DNA of 64,000 bases from Hyalella azteca (Eukaryota > Arthropoda > Malacostraca > Amphipoda > Hyalellidae). Shown here piece by piece: positions 28,016-40,110 of the stretch; the stretch's first letter is position 1, and every line of letters starts with the position of its first letter. Both the position numbers and the translations under genes were made by a program. The stretch is from assembly GCF_000764305.2 (NCBI RefSeq), contig NW_025947465.1:124001-188000 (forward strand). The letters are read 5' to 3'. The notes below the pieces were generated by a model. It saw nothing but the letters and a program-made list of their open reading frames with translations, made no database searches and was not told the DNA's origin.

Positions 28016-28399
28016 TCACTGCATCTTAGGGAAGAACGGGTAAGGCACGAATTCAGACAAAACGTGACAAGACTTTTCTTGGTGCTTCTCCAAATGCGCT
28101 TTTTGTTTGAAACCGCGTCCGCACGTCGAACACTTGAAAGGCCTCTCATTGGTGTGAGTTCTCAGATGAACTTGGAGATTTGACTTGCGTTTCTTTGGGA
28201 ATTGTTTACCGCATATGGGACAGGGGAGTATTTCGTCAGCAACATTGCCATCTTGAGGCCAGAGTGGTCGCGGAGGAAGTAACATCCCCCCAACTTCTGG
28301 AGTGGAGGGCGGACCGCTGGACACAGCACGGGGACTGAGCATCCCGGTTCCGCCAGCACCATTGCTTGCATCACCTCGCGATTTCGATGACAGGTCCTT
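28016..28399 (-). CDS. BTB-ZF alternative terminal exon B (two zinc fingers)
   Basis: After acceptor [26 protein letters not shown], a Pro/Gly-rich stretch, then two fingers: [19 protein letters not shown] with LRTH, and [17 protein letters not shown] with QEKSCH. Finger 1 has 14 residues between the second Cys and first His instead of 12; finger 2 has five between its histidines. Stop at 28016. Phase 0 entry like exon A. Confidence 0.9.
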   Translation of the reverse strand, partial: KDLSSKSRGDASNGAGGTGMLSPRAVSSGPPSTPEVGGMLLPPRPLWPQDGNVADEILPCPICGKQFPKKRKSNLQVHLRTHTNERPFKCSTCGRGFKQKAHLEKHQEKSCHVLSEFVPYPFFPKMQ

Positions 28400-31300
28400 C
28401 TGAAACAATCAGCAAATGGATCAGGCAAAGCCTAGTGCGTTCTGTGCGGAACAGTCACAGTCGTTCATGCGTCAGTCATTAGTCGTTATCGAACGAGTCA
28501 CCTGCATCACTCCCATGTGCCTCAATTGCCTCGAACGAAAGGGACCATCAAGAAACACGTTCATGTAGAAAACTTTATATTTGACCATACATTATTACTA
28601 TTTGCATATGTTAGTTTAGCCCTACGAAAGCGACGTTGAGACATATTGTGACACTAGGTTAGATTAACATACAGTTCAATAAATAAAGCTTGATACAATC
28701 AAGGCAACTTAGACTGTCAAGACACTTCGATTTCTGCCAAGGACAAAATATGATCGAAATATACAATTGAAACACATCACGGCAGGAGTAGAATTTGAGT
28801 AACCCGCCACGTGCGGTGGTTTATCTTCTTCAGTTGGGCTTCTCAGTCCAGCTGATTTGATGTACGTTCCGTACGTGATGATAGAGCGTGCCGGTTTGGG
28901 CGAAACTTTTTCCGCATACATGACACGAATAAGGCTTTTCTCCGGTGTGTGTGCGTCGATGTTCAATTAGGTACTGATTGAGTGTGAAACGTTTGTAACA
29001 AATCTCGCACTCATAAGGCTTGAAATTTATATGACTGCGGTAATGACGCTTCAGGGATCCCAGTACTTTGAACTCCTTGGTGCAGATGGGGCACGTGAGG
29101 TTGGTGAGCTGCTCAGCGTGAGGGAAAGGTAGCGAATGTTGCAGCGCTTGACCCTGCAACAAAATGCCTCTTTTAGAATCGGCCTGCCGATGCAACGACC
29201 GACGAGATATTTGTCTAGCCTTTAGAGTTTCCTTACGAAGAGCAGGTTAGCACAATTGGTATTTCCTCGTGGATACAAATGAGATATAATAATGCAATTT
29301 GTAATTATTATTCAATCAATAGGGTGAATTACAAGCCAGCTTGTACTTCAGATCACACAATTCAATCTTGACATTAAAAGTTCACAGGTGGGAACGCCAT
29401 TCAAATATTAATGCACTCTAAGTACATAAATAAAGTTATACAATATGAACTATGTACTAACATAGAAATCATGACATTGAAACTCCAATAAACTGAACAG
29501 GTCGACGAAAGCCTAGATAACAGAGTGTTCAAGTTGCTAAACTTGATGTGCGAGGAACAGCAAAGGCTGGCGCCATTCCATAAACAGAATAAATGCCAAT
29601 TGTAATAACCGGGAGCTGAAATGCCTAAATTTTAACACAAAATGGAAAATCTCGGGCGCTTTATTAGTACGTAAACTTTACTGATGACGCTGCAAAGTCT
29701 ATATAAGATCTATGGCGCTTCATACAATTCTTCAGAAGGCAACGAGAATTTTCTAAGATACTTTTCTTCGCTACAAAGTAAACAAAAGAAAGAGCAACAC
29801 AGCGAAACAAACAAGTGCCACTTACAGGTAAAAATAAAAACATAAATGGTGCAATAAACAAACCAAAAAAGGCTTAACCTTTAAACATTAAAATTCCTGA
29901 CAGGCACGCTCTGACACAACAATAAGATAAATCCCATCAATCAACGTACACTATGAATTACAAAGATTATCAGGGACTAGAAATCTACCTAACATGCGGA
30001 AGATATTAAAAACCGACGCTTAATTCTAGCAAAATACATACAGCATTTATATGCAGTAAAAGTTCACACTAAACAAGTTTTGTGATTAAAATACTTCATT
30101 CCACAAACTACACTTAACAATTAACGATCCAACAACATGAACATCAAATCAGGCTTAACCCTGATTTATTTATAAGTCCGGAAACCACATCCGGGTTTAC
30201 TCTAAGAACACAGTGCACATTTAAACTTCACTTCTTCGAGAAGTTCATCATCGCCATGAAACATAGTACAGAAATGGGACACATAAACACAAGAAAAGTC
30301 TCAATGGTACATCGTCCACTTACGCCAAACAGAGACGCAGTCGACTTACGAAAGACAAATGGGAAGTAATAACTCGGATGTTCTTTCTTTTTTGAAATAA
30401 CAAAAGTTTGAAAACGTTTACATACACAGAGTGATAACTTTCACGCCCAACATAAATGCAGGAAATGGAGAGGCTGAAACGAACAAAACATTATCCGTAT
30501 ACATTGCAAATGATTGGGACGCATGACAAGACTAAGAACAAAGTTCACAATATGGCACATGGCAGAGAAGCAGGGCTCACGAGTATAGGTAGCACTAAGT
30601 CAAAGTCCAAAATTTTGATCCTGAGGCCGATTGAATTATAAAAATAGAATGGAAGTCGAGTCAGTTGGAATGGCAGCGCAGTTCGTCAGGAAGCAATACA
30701 GTGAGCACGCCGTACAACGTAACTTGAATTTTTACATGAATCTGAAGACGCAAAATAAAAACTTAAGGAGTAAAATGTCATCTCAATTAATATAAATTAT
30801 ATTCCAGATGTTTGTAAAAATTGGTGTACAAATGAACGGAGAGCGTCTAGAAGAAATCAAAAAATATATTTAAGAAAAGTTATCACATGGGCATAAAATG
30901 ATCATGTTAAATCAACAGTCTCGTTCAGTCAGTTCATATCAAGTAAGGTGACATTTTTATCCCAAAAATTCGCACATGAAGAAGCATTCTAAACAAGCGA
31001 TTGAGTTGATATTACACAGAGGATCTATTGCCCCAAAAAAGATGTTCATTAAAGTGTGTATAACTAAACAGGGTCACAAGATTTAACGTGTATCTTTATA
31101 TTCTTTGGCTATATTTTAATCCAAATAAGAATGAAATCAATTGATATGGTACAAATGACAAATGAATGAGCTTGCGTTTATTATGAACGGAAGGTTTACC
31201 CATGAGTTCTGTATTGAAACCTACCTCTGCGTTGCAGTTGTCATTGCATCGGTAAAATAAGTTATTATGAGAATGTAGTGTCGGCAAATGCGGTTTACCT

Positions 31301-34300
31301 ATATAAAGTTGACGAGAAATCTCGAATTATGCGGCTATTTAGAAAAGAACGTAAGCGTTATTAATATCTCCTAAAAATAGTAATGAATTTAGAAGTGAAA
31401 GCTTCTTGCATGCACAAGAGTTAACAATTGATAGATATCATGCAGCAACACATTTCATCACTTAATTTAATTTATTTGAATTTAAAAAATCTTTTTTTTT
31501 CATCCATTACGATGTATTTAATATTATTCGAGGCCTTTAATTTAAAAATCCATAGATAACAGAACATGGTAATTTGGTGCCAGATAACGGATCAAATCTC
31601 ATTTGAATGTTCGAGGTGTTTACCTACATGATACCTCCGAGTGAAACCAAACCGTAGGTTATTACGAATGTAAATAATCGTGATTATTAATTCCAAAACA
31701 ATGATGTATCAATTTCAGAGTCATTTGGATGCCAAATTTCGCATCAGTTTTTGGCACTACAACTTCGTTAAAAATGCGTATCATCTGTAAATTTTTCAAA
31801 AAGCCCCGACTTTTCGTGGAGCATTTAACAGAAACGATTACAGTAGTGTCAATTTGATGTTTGATCAAACTTTCATACATCATTACCTGATGATGGATTC
31901 TCATGATATTATACATCAATTCACTATGAAAAGGTAAAATTATTTTCAGTTTTGTATTTTTTACCCATGACTCATCGCCGCTTAGAGCTTTTGTGAGTCG
32001 TGTAACTGAGGAGCATGGAAGCAGGCAATATACTAGCGGGCATAGAAGACAAGAACTTGAAGCAAGCAGTGTAACACAGGCATAAAAAATGAGGTAAAAA
32101 TCATGCTCAAGACTCGATAATAATTTATTTGTAAGCAATCCCAAGCACAATGTGTCGTGCATCATGACTTGCATAATCCTTCATAATAATATTTATGATA
32201 ATCTCTTTATCTCCCATAAGAATAATCTTTCACCATTTGCATTAATTTTAGAAATAAAAACGTTATTTGTGATAATTATCTTCATAAATGTTTGCGATTC
32301 TGGACGGTAGACATGAAGATAAATATATTCGAGTTAGAGAGATACATTTAAAATGCATGCAGGTTCCGCAGAAAAACAATATAGTTGAAGAGTCATGGAA
32401 ATTTGAAAGTGGTTTGTAGATGTAAATGCAGAAGGCGATGCTCTGGCCCCTACTGATAGCAAACAATCTCAAATGAAAAATTAATGATGAACAAATTTTT
32501 GGTTAGATATTGTGTAATGAAGTTTCATAGATTGTAAAACAACTACAAAGCTACAATCGAAAACGATTCTTAATGGAATATTTGAATTCAATGATAAACT
32601 TTTATAAGTGAAAAGTACAACAAAAAATGCCGCAATAAATCTTTCATTTGAATCCCGTTAATCAGCAGTGTGGAATACGGTACCAAATTTATGATAGAAG
32701 TGCTTTCTTTACACTGCACTAGTCATGATCCAGCACCTGAAATTAATTATATTGTTTATGTATGAGGCGAGTGCGTTGCAGAATTGATAAATTATTAATG
32801 CTAGAGGGAAAATAAAGAGTGAAATATTAGTTAGATTAGAACCCACAAGTGTGACATAACACGACTCAAAATTACTCACGAGAGCAGGGTCAAAGGAGGG
32901 TGGGAGGCTGGATTCAGAACATTCCGACGGAGGTGGGATGGAGTCCGTAGGAGCTAAATCTCCAGTGCCTCCATCACTTCCCCCACCGCTGTCCCCGCAG
33001 TTACCGGTGCTGTAGTCGTCGCAGTAATCGTAGTCGTCAACAGAGACATCTTCTTTCACTACCTGCAACAGAGACATCTTCTTTCACTACCTGCTCAAAA
33101 CACTGCTTGAAATTCAATTGCATTTGGATGCAAATGATGGCATGCTCGGGGAGGCGACAAGCTAGGCTTCCTATGTGAAATACTTTAAATTGATGACGTG
33201 GGAGCTTCGGTCGGATGCAGCCGACTTGATAGCCACAATATTTGTAGCATCTTATCATTATCATCAAATATAACACAATCGAACATTGACGACAGAATAA
33301 TTATAGAAATCTTGATGAGAGACGATACAATTCCATTGTATCGTCCGTATTCAATTGTATCAGCTACAAGGAAGTGAAAAAATTAGATCAGTATTCACTG
33401 CAGTGAGTGACAGAGAGCGCATTTTCTCGTCCGTCCGTGACTTCATGTCACGGACGGACGGACAAGACGAGCACAATAGCGCCTTTTTTCCATAAATGAG
33501 AAAATGCGCTAGAAATGAAAGGTAATTTACCAAAAAAAGAATTAGAACGCCTCCCATTAACATATTTAAACACTCCAGCAATGTCAGCATGATATTAACG
33601 TACACTGTATTCACAATTTTTAAAGCCAAAAATAATAGTCTTACCACATCGTCATCGGAGTGATTGTTGTTGCCTGAACTTTGTACTCCAGAAGGACCGG
33701 GAACAACCGGGCGATCATCACGAGAATCCTTGCTGGAATTTCCCTCCCCAGATGACGAGGACGGCAGGGGAGTCCTGGGTGACGAAGAAGCAACGGTCCC
33801 AGATTCATCTTCCATTGAGTTTTCTTTACTATGGTATCCTGGTGACGGTGTGGGAGCCCTACAAGACTGAGACGAAAGGTGAGGATCTTGCGATGGAGAC
33901 GAACGTTGGGCAGCCAAGAGCACTTGAGTGACAGACGGTTTGTGTTCAGAGGGTGAAGGTGAGCTAGAGCGATCACTGCAAGGAATATCGGACTGGGAAA
34001 CGGACGATGATGAAGAATTTTTCTGAGATAGATCATAGGGGCTATTGGTTTCGGGAGCCGAAGAATGAATGTTATTGTAGAACATATTGAGAGCAGAGAT
34101 GGGAAGGTAGTTCTCATGGTACCGTTTCCTTTTTGGAGGTGGGCTGATTGAAGGTTCCGGAGGCGGTCTTGGAGGAGTAGGTGTAGACAACGTTTCTCTT
34201 CTCAACAAATGTGAACCGTCAGGAATTGCTAGACCTTTGACTTGTAAGCCTTCCGCTGTATTCATCAATGACGCCAAGTTGGTGCGAGATACGTCGACTT

Positions 34301-35175
34301 CTCCTCGATACATAAAATCTAGTAATGCCTCGAGATCTGTGGCTGGCACATCCTTCAGATAAACGATAGGATGCTTGTCTGGATTCACGGCGAACATTTG
34401 TTTGAAGTAATCGCTGCATGTTGATAGTATAAACTTGTGGGCTGGGAAGATTTTTCCTCCGCAAGCGAGCGTAACGTCTACGAAGGCCTCCTAGATAAAA
34501 AAAATGACGTATTCTTAGAAAATTCAAAAAGTTTTTAAATACCGGATGAAAAAGGAGTAGACATATCAAATATTAACAGTACAGGAAGGAAGAAATATCA
34601 GATGAAGCCCAAAAGAAGACTTTTAAACGTAAACTAGTAGAGCGCAAAATGACTGCAGCTATTATAAAAGAAAAATTTGTATTCGTTTTGCAAGGGGATG
34701 AAAATTCACTTCAGGACGCAATTACGAAGGGAAGGTCATGAATTTCACTATAACGGTCTTGAAATGAAAGCGTTATTCTACATGGTGTGTAATTATATTA
34801 CAGTTACTCGAACTTATACTTATTATAAGTTCTTTTAGTGCATTAATTCGATAAATGTATATACCAAGTCTGCAACCTTTCATTAATGCTTTTTTTGTGT
34901 ACCAACTACAAAAGCCTAAAGGAAAGTTCAACGCAAAGATGCAGCGCAGGCGTAAGCGAATGACGCATGACTATCCAAAATTATTGACTTCAATAAGAAG
35001 GACGTAATTATTGCCAGGGGAAAATATTGACTGCAGACAAATAATTCAAGAGTGCGAAGAAAACATTGATGGCACACTGGAGCGATCATCTTACCTGATC
35101 CCTGAGGATGGAAAGCACCTCCAGGAAGGTGGAGTTGTGTTTGTTCCATTTCAAGGAGAGAATTTCATCCGGCAT
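28016..35175 (-). CDS. BTB/POZ C2H2 zinc-finger transcription factor, alternative 3' exons
   Basis: Three shared exons (35095-35175, 33645-34490, 32880-33062) code the BTB domain and a long Ser/Pro-rich and acidic linker, 370 residues in all; then one of two terminal exons supplies zinc fingers. The BTB domain, about residues 1-120, has [59 protein letters not shown] and [12 protein letters not shown], the tramtrack/lola/broad wording of arthropod BTB-TTK proteins. These are nuclear, dimerise through BTB and bind DNA through the fingers; a shared BTB with swapped finger exons is known for lola, tramtrack, broad and mod(mdg4). All joins are phase 0, so either terminal exon fits: 477 residues with 28830-29153, 497 with 28016-28399. 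The exact orthologue is not identified. A non-coding 5' exon is implied because CTTTTCAG lies just four bases before the ATG. Confidence 0.93.
28400..28829 (-). other. Between terminal exons A and B
   Basis: Would be the 3' UTR of isoform A and intron for isoform B. No minus-strand AATAAA found here, so the poly(A) site of isoform A is unknown. Confidence 0.5.
28830..29153 (-). CDS. BTB-ZF alternative terminal exon A (three zinc fingers)
   Basis: After acceptor [29 protein letters not shown] then three C2H2 fingers with CX2CX12HX3-4H spacing (CPICTKEF...[13 protein letters not shown]...[13 protein letters not shown]...HVRNVH) and a TGEKPY linker between the second and third. Stop TGA at 28830. 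107 residues, phase 0 entry. Confidence 0.92.
   Translation of the reverse strand, partial: GQALQHSLPFPHAEQLTNLTCPICTKEFKVLGSLKRHYRSHINFKPYECEICYKRFTLNQYLIEHRRTHTGEKPYSCHVCGKSFAQTGTLYHHVRNVHQISWTEKPN
29154..32879 (-). other. BTB-ZF intron before terminal exons (3.7 kb)
   Basis: No additional zinc-finger exon is visible. The longest open frame here (31662-32174, minus) has no recognisable content. Confidence 0.75.
32880..33062 (-). CDS. BTB-ZF exon 3: acidic linker
   Basis: 61 codons, [20 protein letters not shown], a Gly/Asp/Ser run, and [10 protein letters not shown] before GTGAGT. Phase 0 both ends. Its acceptor and first 24 bases are duplicated immediately upstream. Confidence 0.88.
33035..33090 (-). 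repeat. 28-bp tandem duplication across the exon 3 acceptor
   Basis: GTAGTGAAAGAAGATGTCTC plus TGTTG(C/A) occurs twice in tandem. The copy starting at 33090 is preceded by GAGCAG, the copy starting at 33062 by GTTGCAG, so both offer a 3' splice site. Only the 33062 site keeps the frame into the acidic linker; the upstream site adds 28 nt and shifts frame. Confidence 0.93.
33386..33510 (-). mobile_element. Inverted-repeat (MITE-like) element in BTB-ZF intron
   Basis: GATCAGTATTCACTGCAGTGAGT, GAGCGCATTTTCTCG, then GTCCGTCCGTGACTTCATG, CGGACGGACGG, GACGAGCACAATAG and CATAAATGAGAAAATGCGCT. Same family as 13281-13428; shorter core. Confidence 0.88.
33645..34490 (-). CDS. BTB-ZF exon 2: most of BTB domain and Ser/Pro-rich linker
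   Basis: 282 codons after acceptor ATCTAG. Begins [23 protein letters not shown] ends near GLAIPDGSH; then [18 protein letters not shown], a possible nuclear localisation signal (PPPKRKRY), a [11 protein letters not shown] stretch (PYDLS resembles a PxDLS CtBP-binding motif) and a Ser/Pro/Asp-rich region ending HSDDDV at GTAAGA. Translation past the donor is intron. Confidence 0.94.
34491..35094 (-). other. BTB-ZF intron 1
   Basis: 604 bp, AT-rich, nothing recognised. Confidence 0.85.
35095..35175 (-). CDS. BTB-ZF first coding exon
   Basis: 27 codons from [23 protein letters not shown], then LSILRDQ, ending at GTAAGA. The LKWN motif marks the start of the BTB-TTK domain. An acceptor (35180-35187) just upstream indicates a spliced 5' UTR. 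Confidence 0.92.
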
Positions 35176-36179
35176 GCTTCTGAAAAGGAAAAAAAGTACT
35201 GTCATGAATTGGCGAAATTTTGCTAAACTTGGTAATCGAGGTAACTAATCTTTAATGAGTAAAACATAGTCTGCTGGTCACATAAAAAAACTTGACGTGA
35301 ATACGGATCTAGACAAATTTTAGGTAGTTAGATTTGGTTCTTGAAATCCGATATCACAAGGGAAATTAAAAAAATTATAGGTTTCTCATAATTGGTTTGA
35401 ACTATATAATTTATGTTAATGACATTCATTTCAGTAATATTACAAAACAATTCCGACAAATGTAAACAGCCCCGATAGACGATACCGTTTGAATCATAGA
35501 ATGAGGGAGGACTTATCAATGAATTCCTCTTACATGGAATGATCGATCATTCAGGTACAAGCATTTCAAATTTTGGTGCAAGTATAAGGCGGAAAATATG
35601 CGCGATAGCGGAGCAGTGGCTTCTTGTGCCATGGAAATTATTTGCGGAGGGAATTCCTTTCTTATTATTCCTAAAGAAACTACAAGTATTAACGCAAGAA
35701 AAGCACAGCCGACATGTTGTTCACTAACAGGTATGCAGAGAGCATTAATCTACATACATGCGCGTCAGGTCACGCTAAATAAAACCGAAGGAAAATCACA
35801 AAATAAAGCCTGAAAAGACTGAAAATCCGTTCAAATGTTCGCATGAAGCTTATTGATTAACATATATTTGATAACATATATTCGATCAAAATCGCGATTC
35901 AAACAGTCAGACGTTTTCAATACTCTGTTGAAGCGAGAAAAATTGCTCTTTGAGTCATAAGTTACCATCTCGTTAAAAAAAGAGGTTGGCACACATAATG
36001 CCTGACCACTTATCTCAACTATCCTTTATTCAGTAAAGACTCTTGAATTGTTGGCATTAGTTCGTAACCATGACTACCAATAACTCATTCAGGGTGCATA
36101 TACGAGATGCATACAGTCAGAATGCTAATAGAGCGAAGCACGGAGAAACGCGAGATGTGACACACATAAAGCAATTACA
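35176..36179. other. Upstream of BTB-ZF start codon
   Basis: Likely 5' intron and/or upstream region of the BTB-ZF gene; the non-coding first exon was not located. Confidence 0.5.
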
Positions 36180-36511
36180 CACCCATAGAGCATTCAAACG
36201 CGTGTTCTCAGTGTCGCACCCATAGAGCATTCCCACACATGTGGCACCCACAGAGCATTCACATGTATGTGGCACCCATACAACATTCCCACACATGTGT
36301 CACCCATAGAGCATTCGCACACATGTGGCACCCATAGAGCATTCACACACATGTGGCACCCCATAGAGCATTCACACACATGTGGCACCCATAGAACATT
36401 CACACATATGTGGCACCAATAGAACATTCACACATATGTGGCACCCATAGAACATTCACACATATGTGGCACCCATAGAACATTCACACATATGTGGCAC
36501 CCATAGAACAT
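36180..36511. repeat. 28-bp minisatellite
   Basis: About 12 units of CCCATAGAGCATTCACACAC plus ATGTGGCA, with substitutions. Sequence on the minus strand reads as Cys/Met-rich repeats in every frame, which is a by-product. Confidence 0.96.
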
Positions 36512-37077
36512 TCACGCGCTGCACAAGCAGCTAGAAGACAGGTAACCTGATAGGAGTCATTCTTTCTTTGTAGGAAGCGAGCGTGTGGGAGGGAACCGCA
36601 GGGCTCAAGGTTGACCTTGAAAGAACCAGTCGTGGCTGCAACCAAATTCTCTAAGTGGCCGCAGCTGAGCACTCCGTCACTGCAGGGCCCCGCCACCTCT
36701 CGGTCAACATTTCTATTCCTTTCTTCATTCATAACGAATTTATAAACTAATTTAAAGCGGACGTGTAATTCTTAAGTATCCTCAAAGAGACCAATAAGCT
36801 TCATCCTCCATTGCTCTGCGACGCGGTCTTTGCTCTATGTGCACAACTAATGAACGATAAATCCCATGACGATCGACCTATGCAAAAACACAGAAAAAAG
36901 CATCCGTTGCTACGAAGTCAATAAATCGCTAATTAAAAAGCCTAAAAACTTATGTATGCCTAAAAAAATTGAAATTATATTCTGTAACCTTATTATTGCA
37001 TGTTACTTGAATCTAGCATGCAAATCAATAAGCAGAAGAGTTATTAGAGGAGCATGTCGGAGGTACACGTGAAATGC
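36512..37077. other. Unassigned spacer between minisatellites
   Basis: A GC-richer patch at 36540-36720 followed by AT-rich sequence; no gene recognised. Confidence 0.5.
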
Positions 37078-37232
37078 ACGACTCCGGCGGCATGCACTGT
37101 GCAGACTCAGACCATCCCTGACGACTCCGGCCGTGTTCAGTGACTCAGACTATCCCTCACAACTCCGGCCGTGCGCAGTGACTCAGACTATCCCTCACAA
37201 CTCCGGCCGTGCGCAGTGACTCAGACTATCGC
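37078..37232. repeat. 38-bp minisatellite
   Basis: About four units of GACTCAGACTATCCCTCACA plus ACTCCGGCCGTGCGCAGT; the last two are nearly identical, the first diverged. Confidence 0.93.
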
Positions 37233-38459
37233 TGGAGTTACCGCGTGTCTGAAGGACAAACTACGCTGGCCCCTGCGAGGGCCTCTCATTGCACGACAAG
37301 TGTCTGGCGCACTCACGGTCACTGCTTCATCCGCTAAACGGAACGGATCACTGCATTACGGCTTCACCCCTTAAACACAGTGGATCACTGCATAGCGAAT
37401 TCTATTTCACTGCATCAAGGGTTCAAGTTCAATTAAATTAAAATCAAAAATTAAATTCAATTAAATTGGGATTCGAGAAAACCTGCGCCGCTGGTTCTTT
37501 TTTCATCTAATTTTGTGACCTGCTAACTCTTATGTATTTGAAAGGTTTCAAATATATACCCTTAATTCACTATATATGTTAAAGTTTAATTTCATATGAG
37601 AGCATTCTGCAATAAAATGGTTTTCTTACCAAATATCCCGCCATAAAACAGCATCATGATTCCAGTTTGAAACCTCGATTAAGGTGGAAAACGCCTTAAA
37701 TACACATAAAAACACGCCTTAAATACACATAAAAAATAACAAAATATGAAGCTTAAAAAAATCTTAAACTTGTGTGGATCGCGTCCATTTATGACCCTTT
37801 GCGTTGCCGAAATTTGTAAATGAAGACTAGTTCACATATACAGTTGCCAATTTTTTTTCACAAGCGGTTGCTGCAGACAGCCGGAAGGAAGCGCAGGTTG
37901 CGCGGCCAAACGGATCCCAGCGCAGCAACGGAACAGCTACCGATGAGCCAGCTGTCGCAAACACCTGCTTTTGAATAGCCATTCGCACTTTTCATCCGCT
38001 TATGTTAATTTACGATATACCGGCAAACAGTTTTCTATAATGTAAGCTATTTCCAGTTAATTCAGTATACACTCACGAATATATTTATAGACACCATGAC
38101 TCGTGATTGCTGTTTGATATGACCAAAACCGAAAAACAACAGATTTTTTAACAATCGCCTTCTTCTGAACGTGAGATGCGAAAACGGTTAGCTAGATTTT
38201 ACGCCTAAACACATGACTTTAAACCCACCATTTCATCGCACCTATTTTGATGATTTTATTAGAATTCCTGCACAGAGAGCATACACTTTTCGTAGTTGTA
38301 TGAATACGTTTTGTGCTGTGACTCATCAGGGCAGAAAGAATGCATGTTTGTTTTGTGTTGGCTAACCGCAATACAGTAAAAGCCTGCTGTGTTCCCTGCA
38401 CAGCTCCCTCGGTAGCCGCAGCTGCGCACATGTCGCACAGTTTGCGCTCTTCACAAATG
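37233..38459. other. Unassigned spacer
   Basis: Mixed-composition spacer with no recognised gene or repeat array. Confidence 0.5.
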
Positions 38460-38700
38460 GGCTCACTAACCTTAACTGCACAGTTCATAAGAGCTTTAAT
38501 AATGTCAAATGCACCGTGCATCTGAGCCTCACTATAACCTTAACTGCACAGTTCATAAGAGCCTCAATAACCTCAAATGTACAGTGCATCTGAGCCTCAC
38601 TATAACCTTAACTGCACAGTTCATAAGAGCCTCAATGACCTCAAATGTACAGTGCATCTGAGCCACACTATAGCCTTAACTGCAGAGTTCCTGACCCTCA
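38460..38700. repeat. 68-bp tandem repeat
   Basis: About 3.5 units, phases at 38526, 38594 and 38662, sharing CCTTAACTGCACAGTTCATA and CAAATGTACAGTGCATCTGA. Contains CAGTGCATCTGAGCC. Confidence 0.93.
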
Positions 38701-39239
38701 CTAACTTCAAATGAACAGTCCATATTGGCCCGGACAACACAGTCCATCTGCATCACAGCGCATGATATCTCATGCAGTCTCACTGCCCTAACTTCACTGA
38801 CTTTTTGGACATAACCACGCATCCTTATAACACTCATAAAAATCTGACGCTTTTCAAATTACATGAAGACATCACGTAACACGAACTTGTTACCGGGGCG
38901 TACAAGTGAGTAAAATGTACCGCAATTTGCAACGCAACAATGGGCCAAATGCAAGATTTTAATTGTGTACAGGACCTTAAATATTAAATAAAACAAATTT
39001 CCGTGCATCGCAAACAATATATTACTAAAAAATAACAGTTGAAATGATCAGTAGCATGTAGCACGTAACCGAGACATTGGAACATTTAAATGTGTGAATA
39101 CGCCGAATGAATACATGACAATAGACGCCTCCGCCAATGTAAACCAATTTTCTGCATGCCAATTCGAAAATATTGTGGACAAGTAACTCATGAGCTTCAG
39201 CAGCTGGTGTATGTTTTTCCATGCAATACATGTTTAAGT

Positions 39240-39612
39240 AACTTGCAGGCATGTAGTACCATGCAGTGAGGCCGAAGCATCAAGTACCTCACTGCATGAA
39301 GCAGGCATCAAGCAGCATGCAGTGAGGCTGAAGCATCAAGTACCTCACTCCATGAAGCAGGCATCAAGCAGCATGCAGTGATGCCGAAGCATTGAGAACC
39401 TCACTTCATGAAGCAGGCATCACGCAGCATGCAGTGAGGCTGAAGCATCAAGTACCTCACTCCATGAAGCAGGCATCAAGCAGCATGCAGTGTGGCTGAA
39501 GCATCAAGTACCTCTTTGCAGGAAGCAGGCATTAAGCAGCATGCAGTGATGACGAAGCATTGAGAACCTCACTTCATGAAGCAGGCATCACGCAGCATGC
39601 AGTGAAGCTGAA
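39240..39612. repeat. 56-bp tandem repeat
   Basis: About 6.5 units of GCATGCAGTGAGGCTGAAGC plus ATCAAGTACCTCACTCCATG plus AAGCAGGCATCAAGCA; first phases at 39260 and 39316. Confidence 0.95.
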
Positions 39613-39770
39613 GCTCACTGGAGCCGCGACAACGAGAGGGAGGCAACAGCAACAAAGGGGCGCAGAGCAGCTGCCATTGCTGCCTCTGCAGCTGCGGCTA
39701 ATGCGAAGCTCGCACACACTAGAGCTTCCGGTGAGCACAGCTGTGCTGCTCCCTTCTACAGTCCCCCCTA

Positions 39771-40110
39771 CGGTTTATGGGTGGCGCATGGTCGGTTGGT
39801 GGTGATACGGCTACCCTACGGTTTATGGGTGGCGCATGGTCGGTTGGTGGTGATACGGCTACCCTACGGTTTATGGGTGCCGCATGGTCGGTTGGTGGTG
39901 ATACGGCTACCCTACGGTTTATGGGTGGCGCATGGTCGGCTGGTGGTTATATGGCTACCCTTCGGTTTATGGGTGGCGCATGGTCGGTTGGTGCCGATAC
40001 GGCTATCCTTCGGTTTATGGGTGGCGCATGGTCGGCTGGTGGTAATATGGCTACCCTTCGGTTTATGGGTGGCGCATGGTCGGCTGGTGCCGATACGGCT
40101 CCCCTTCATG
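39771..40110. repeat. 48-bp minisatellite
   Basis: About seven units starting CGGTTTATGGGTGGCGCATG with GTCGGTTGGTGGTGATACGG and CTACCCTA. Because 48 is divisible by three, open frames run through it on both strands (16-residue repeats); not taken as genes. Confidence 0.97.

Noticed and set aside
31662..32174. 170-codon minus-strand open frame in the BTB-ZF intron
   Set aside because: No recognised domain, AT-rich composition, no supporting splice sites; a GDESWV word recalls mariner transposase but nothing around it does.
33360..33644. Continuation of the BTB-ZF exon 2 reading frame past GTAAGA
   Set aside because: Hydrophobic non-conserved translation, a consensus donor at 33644 and an in-phase next exon show it is intron.
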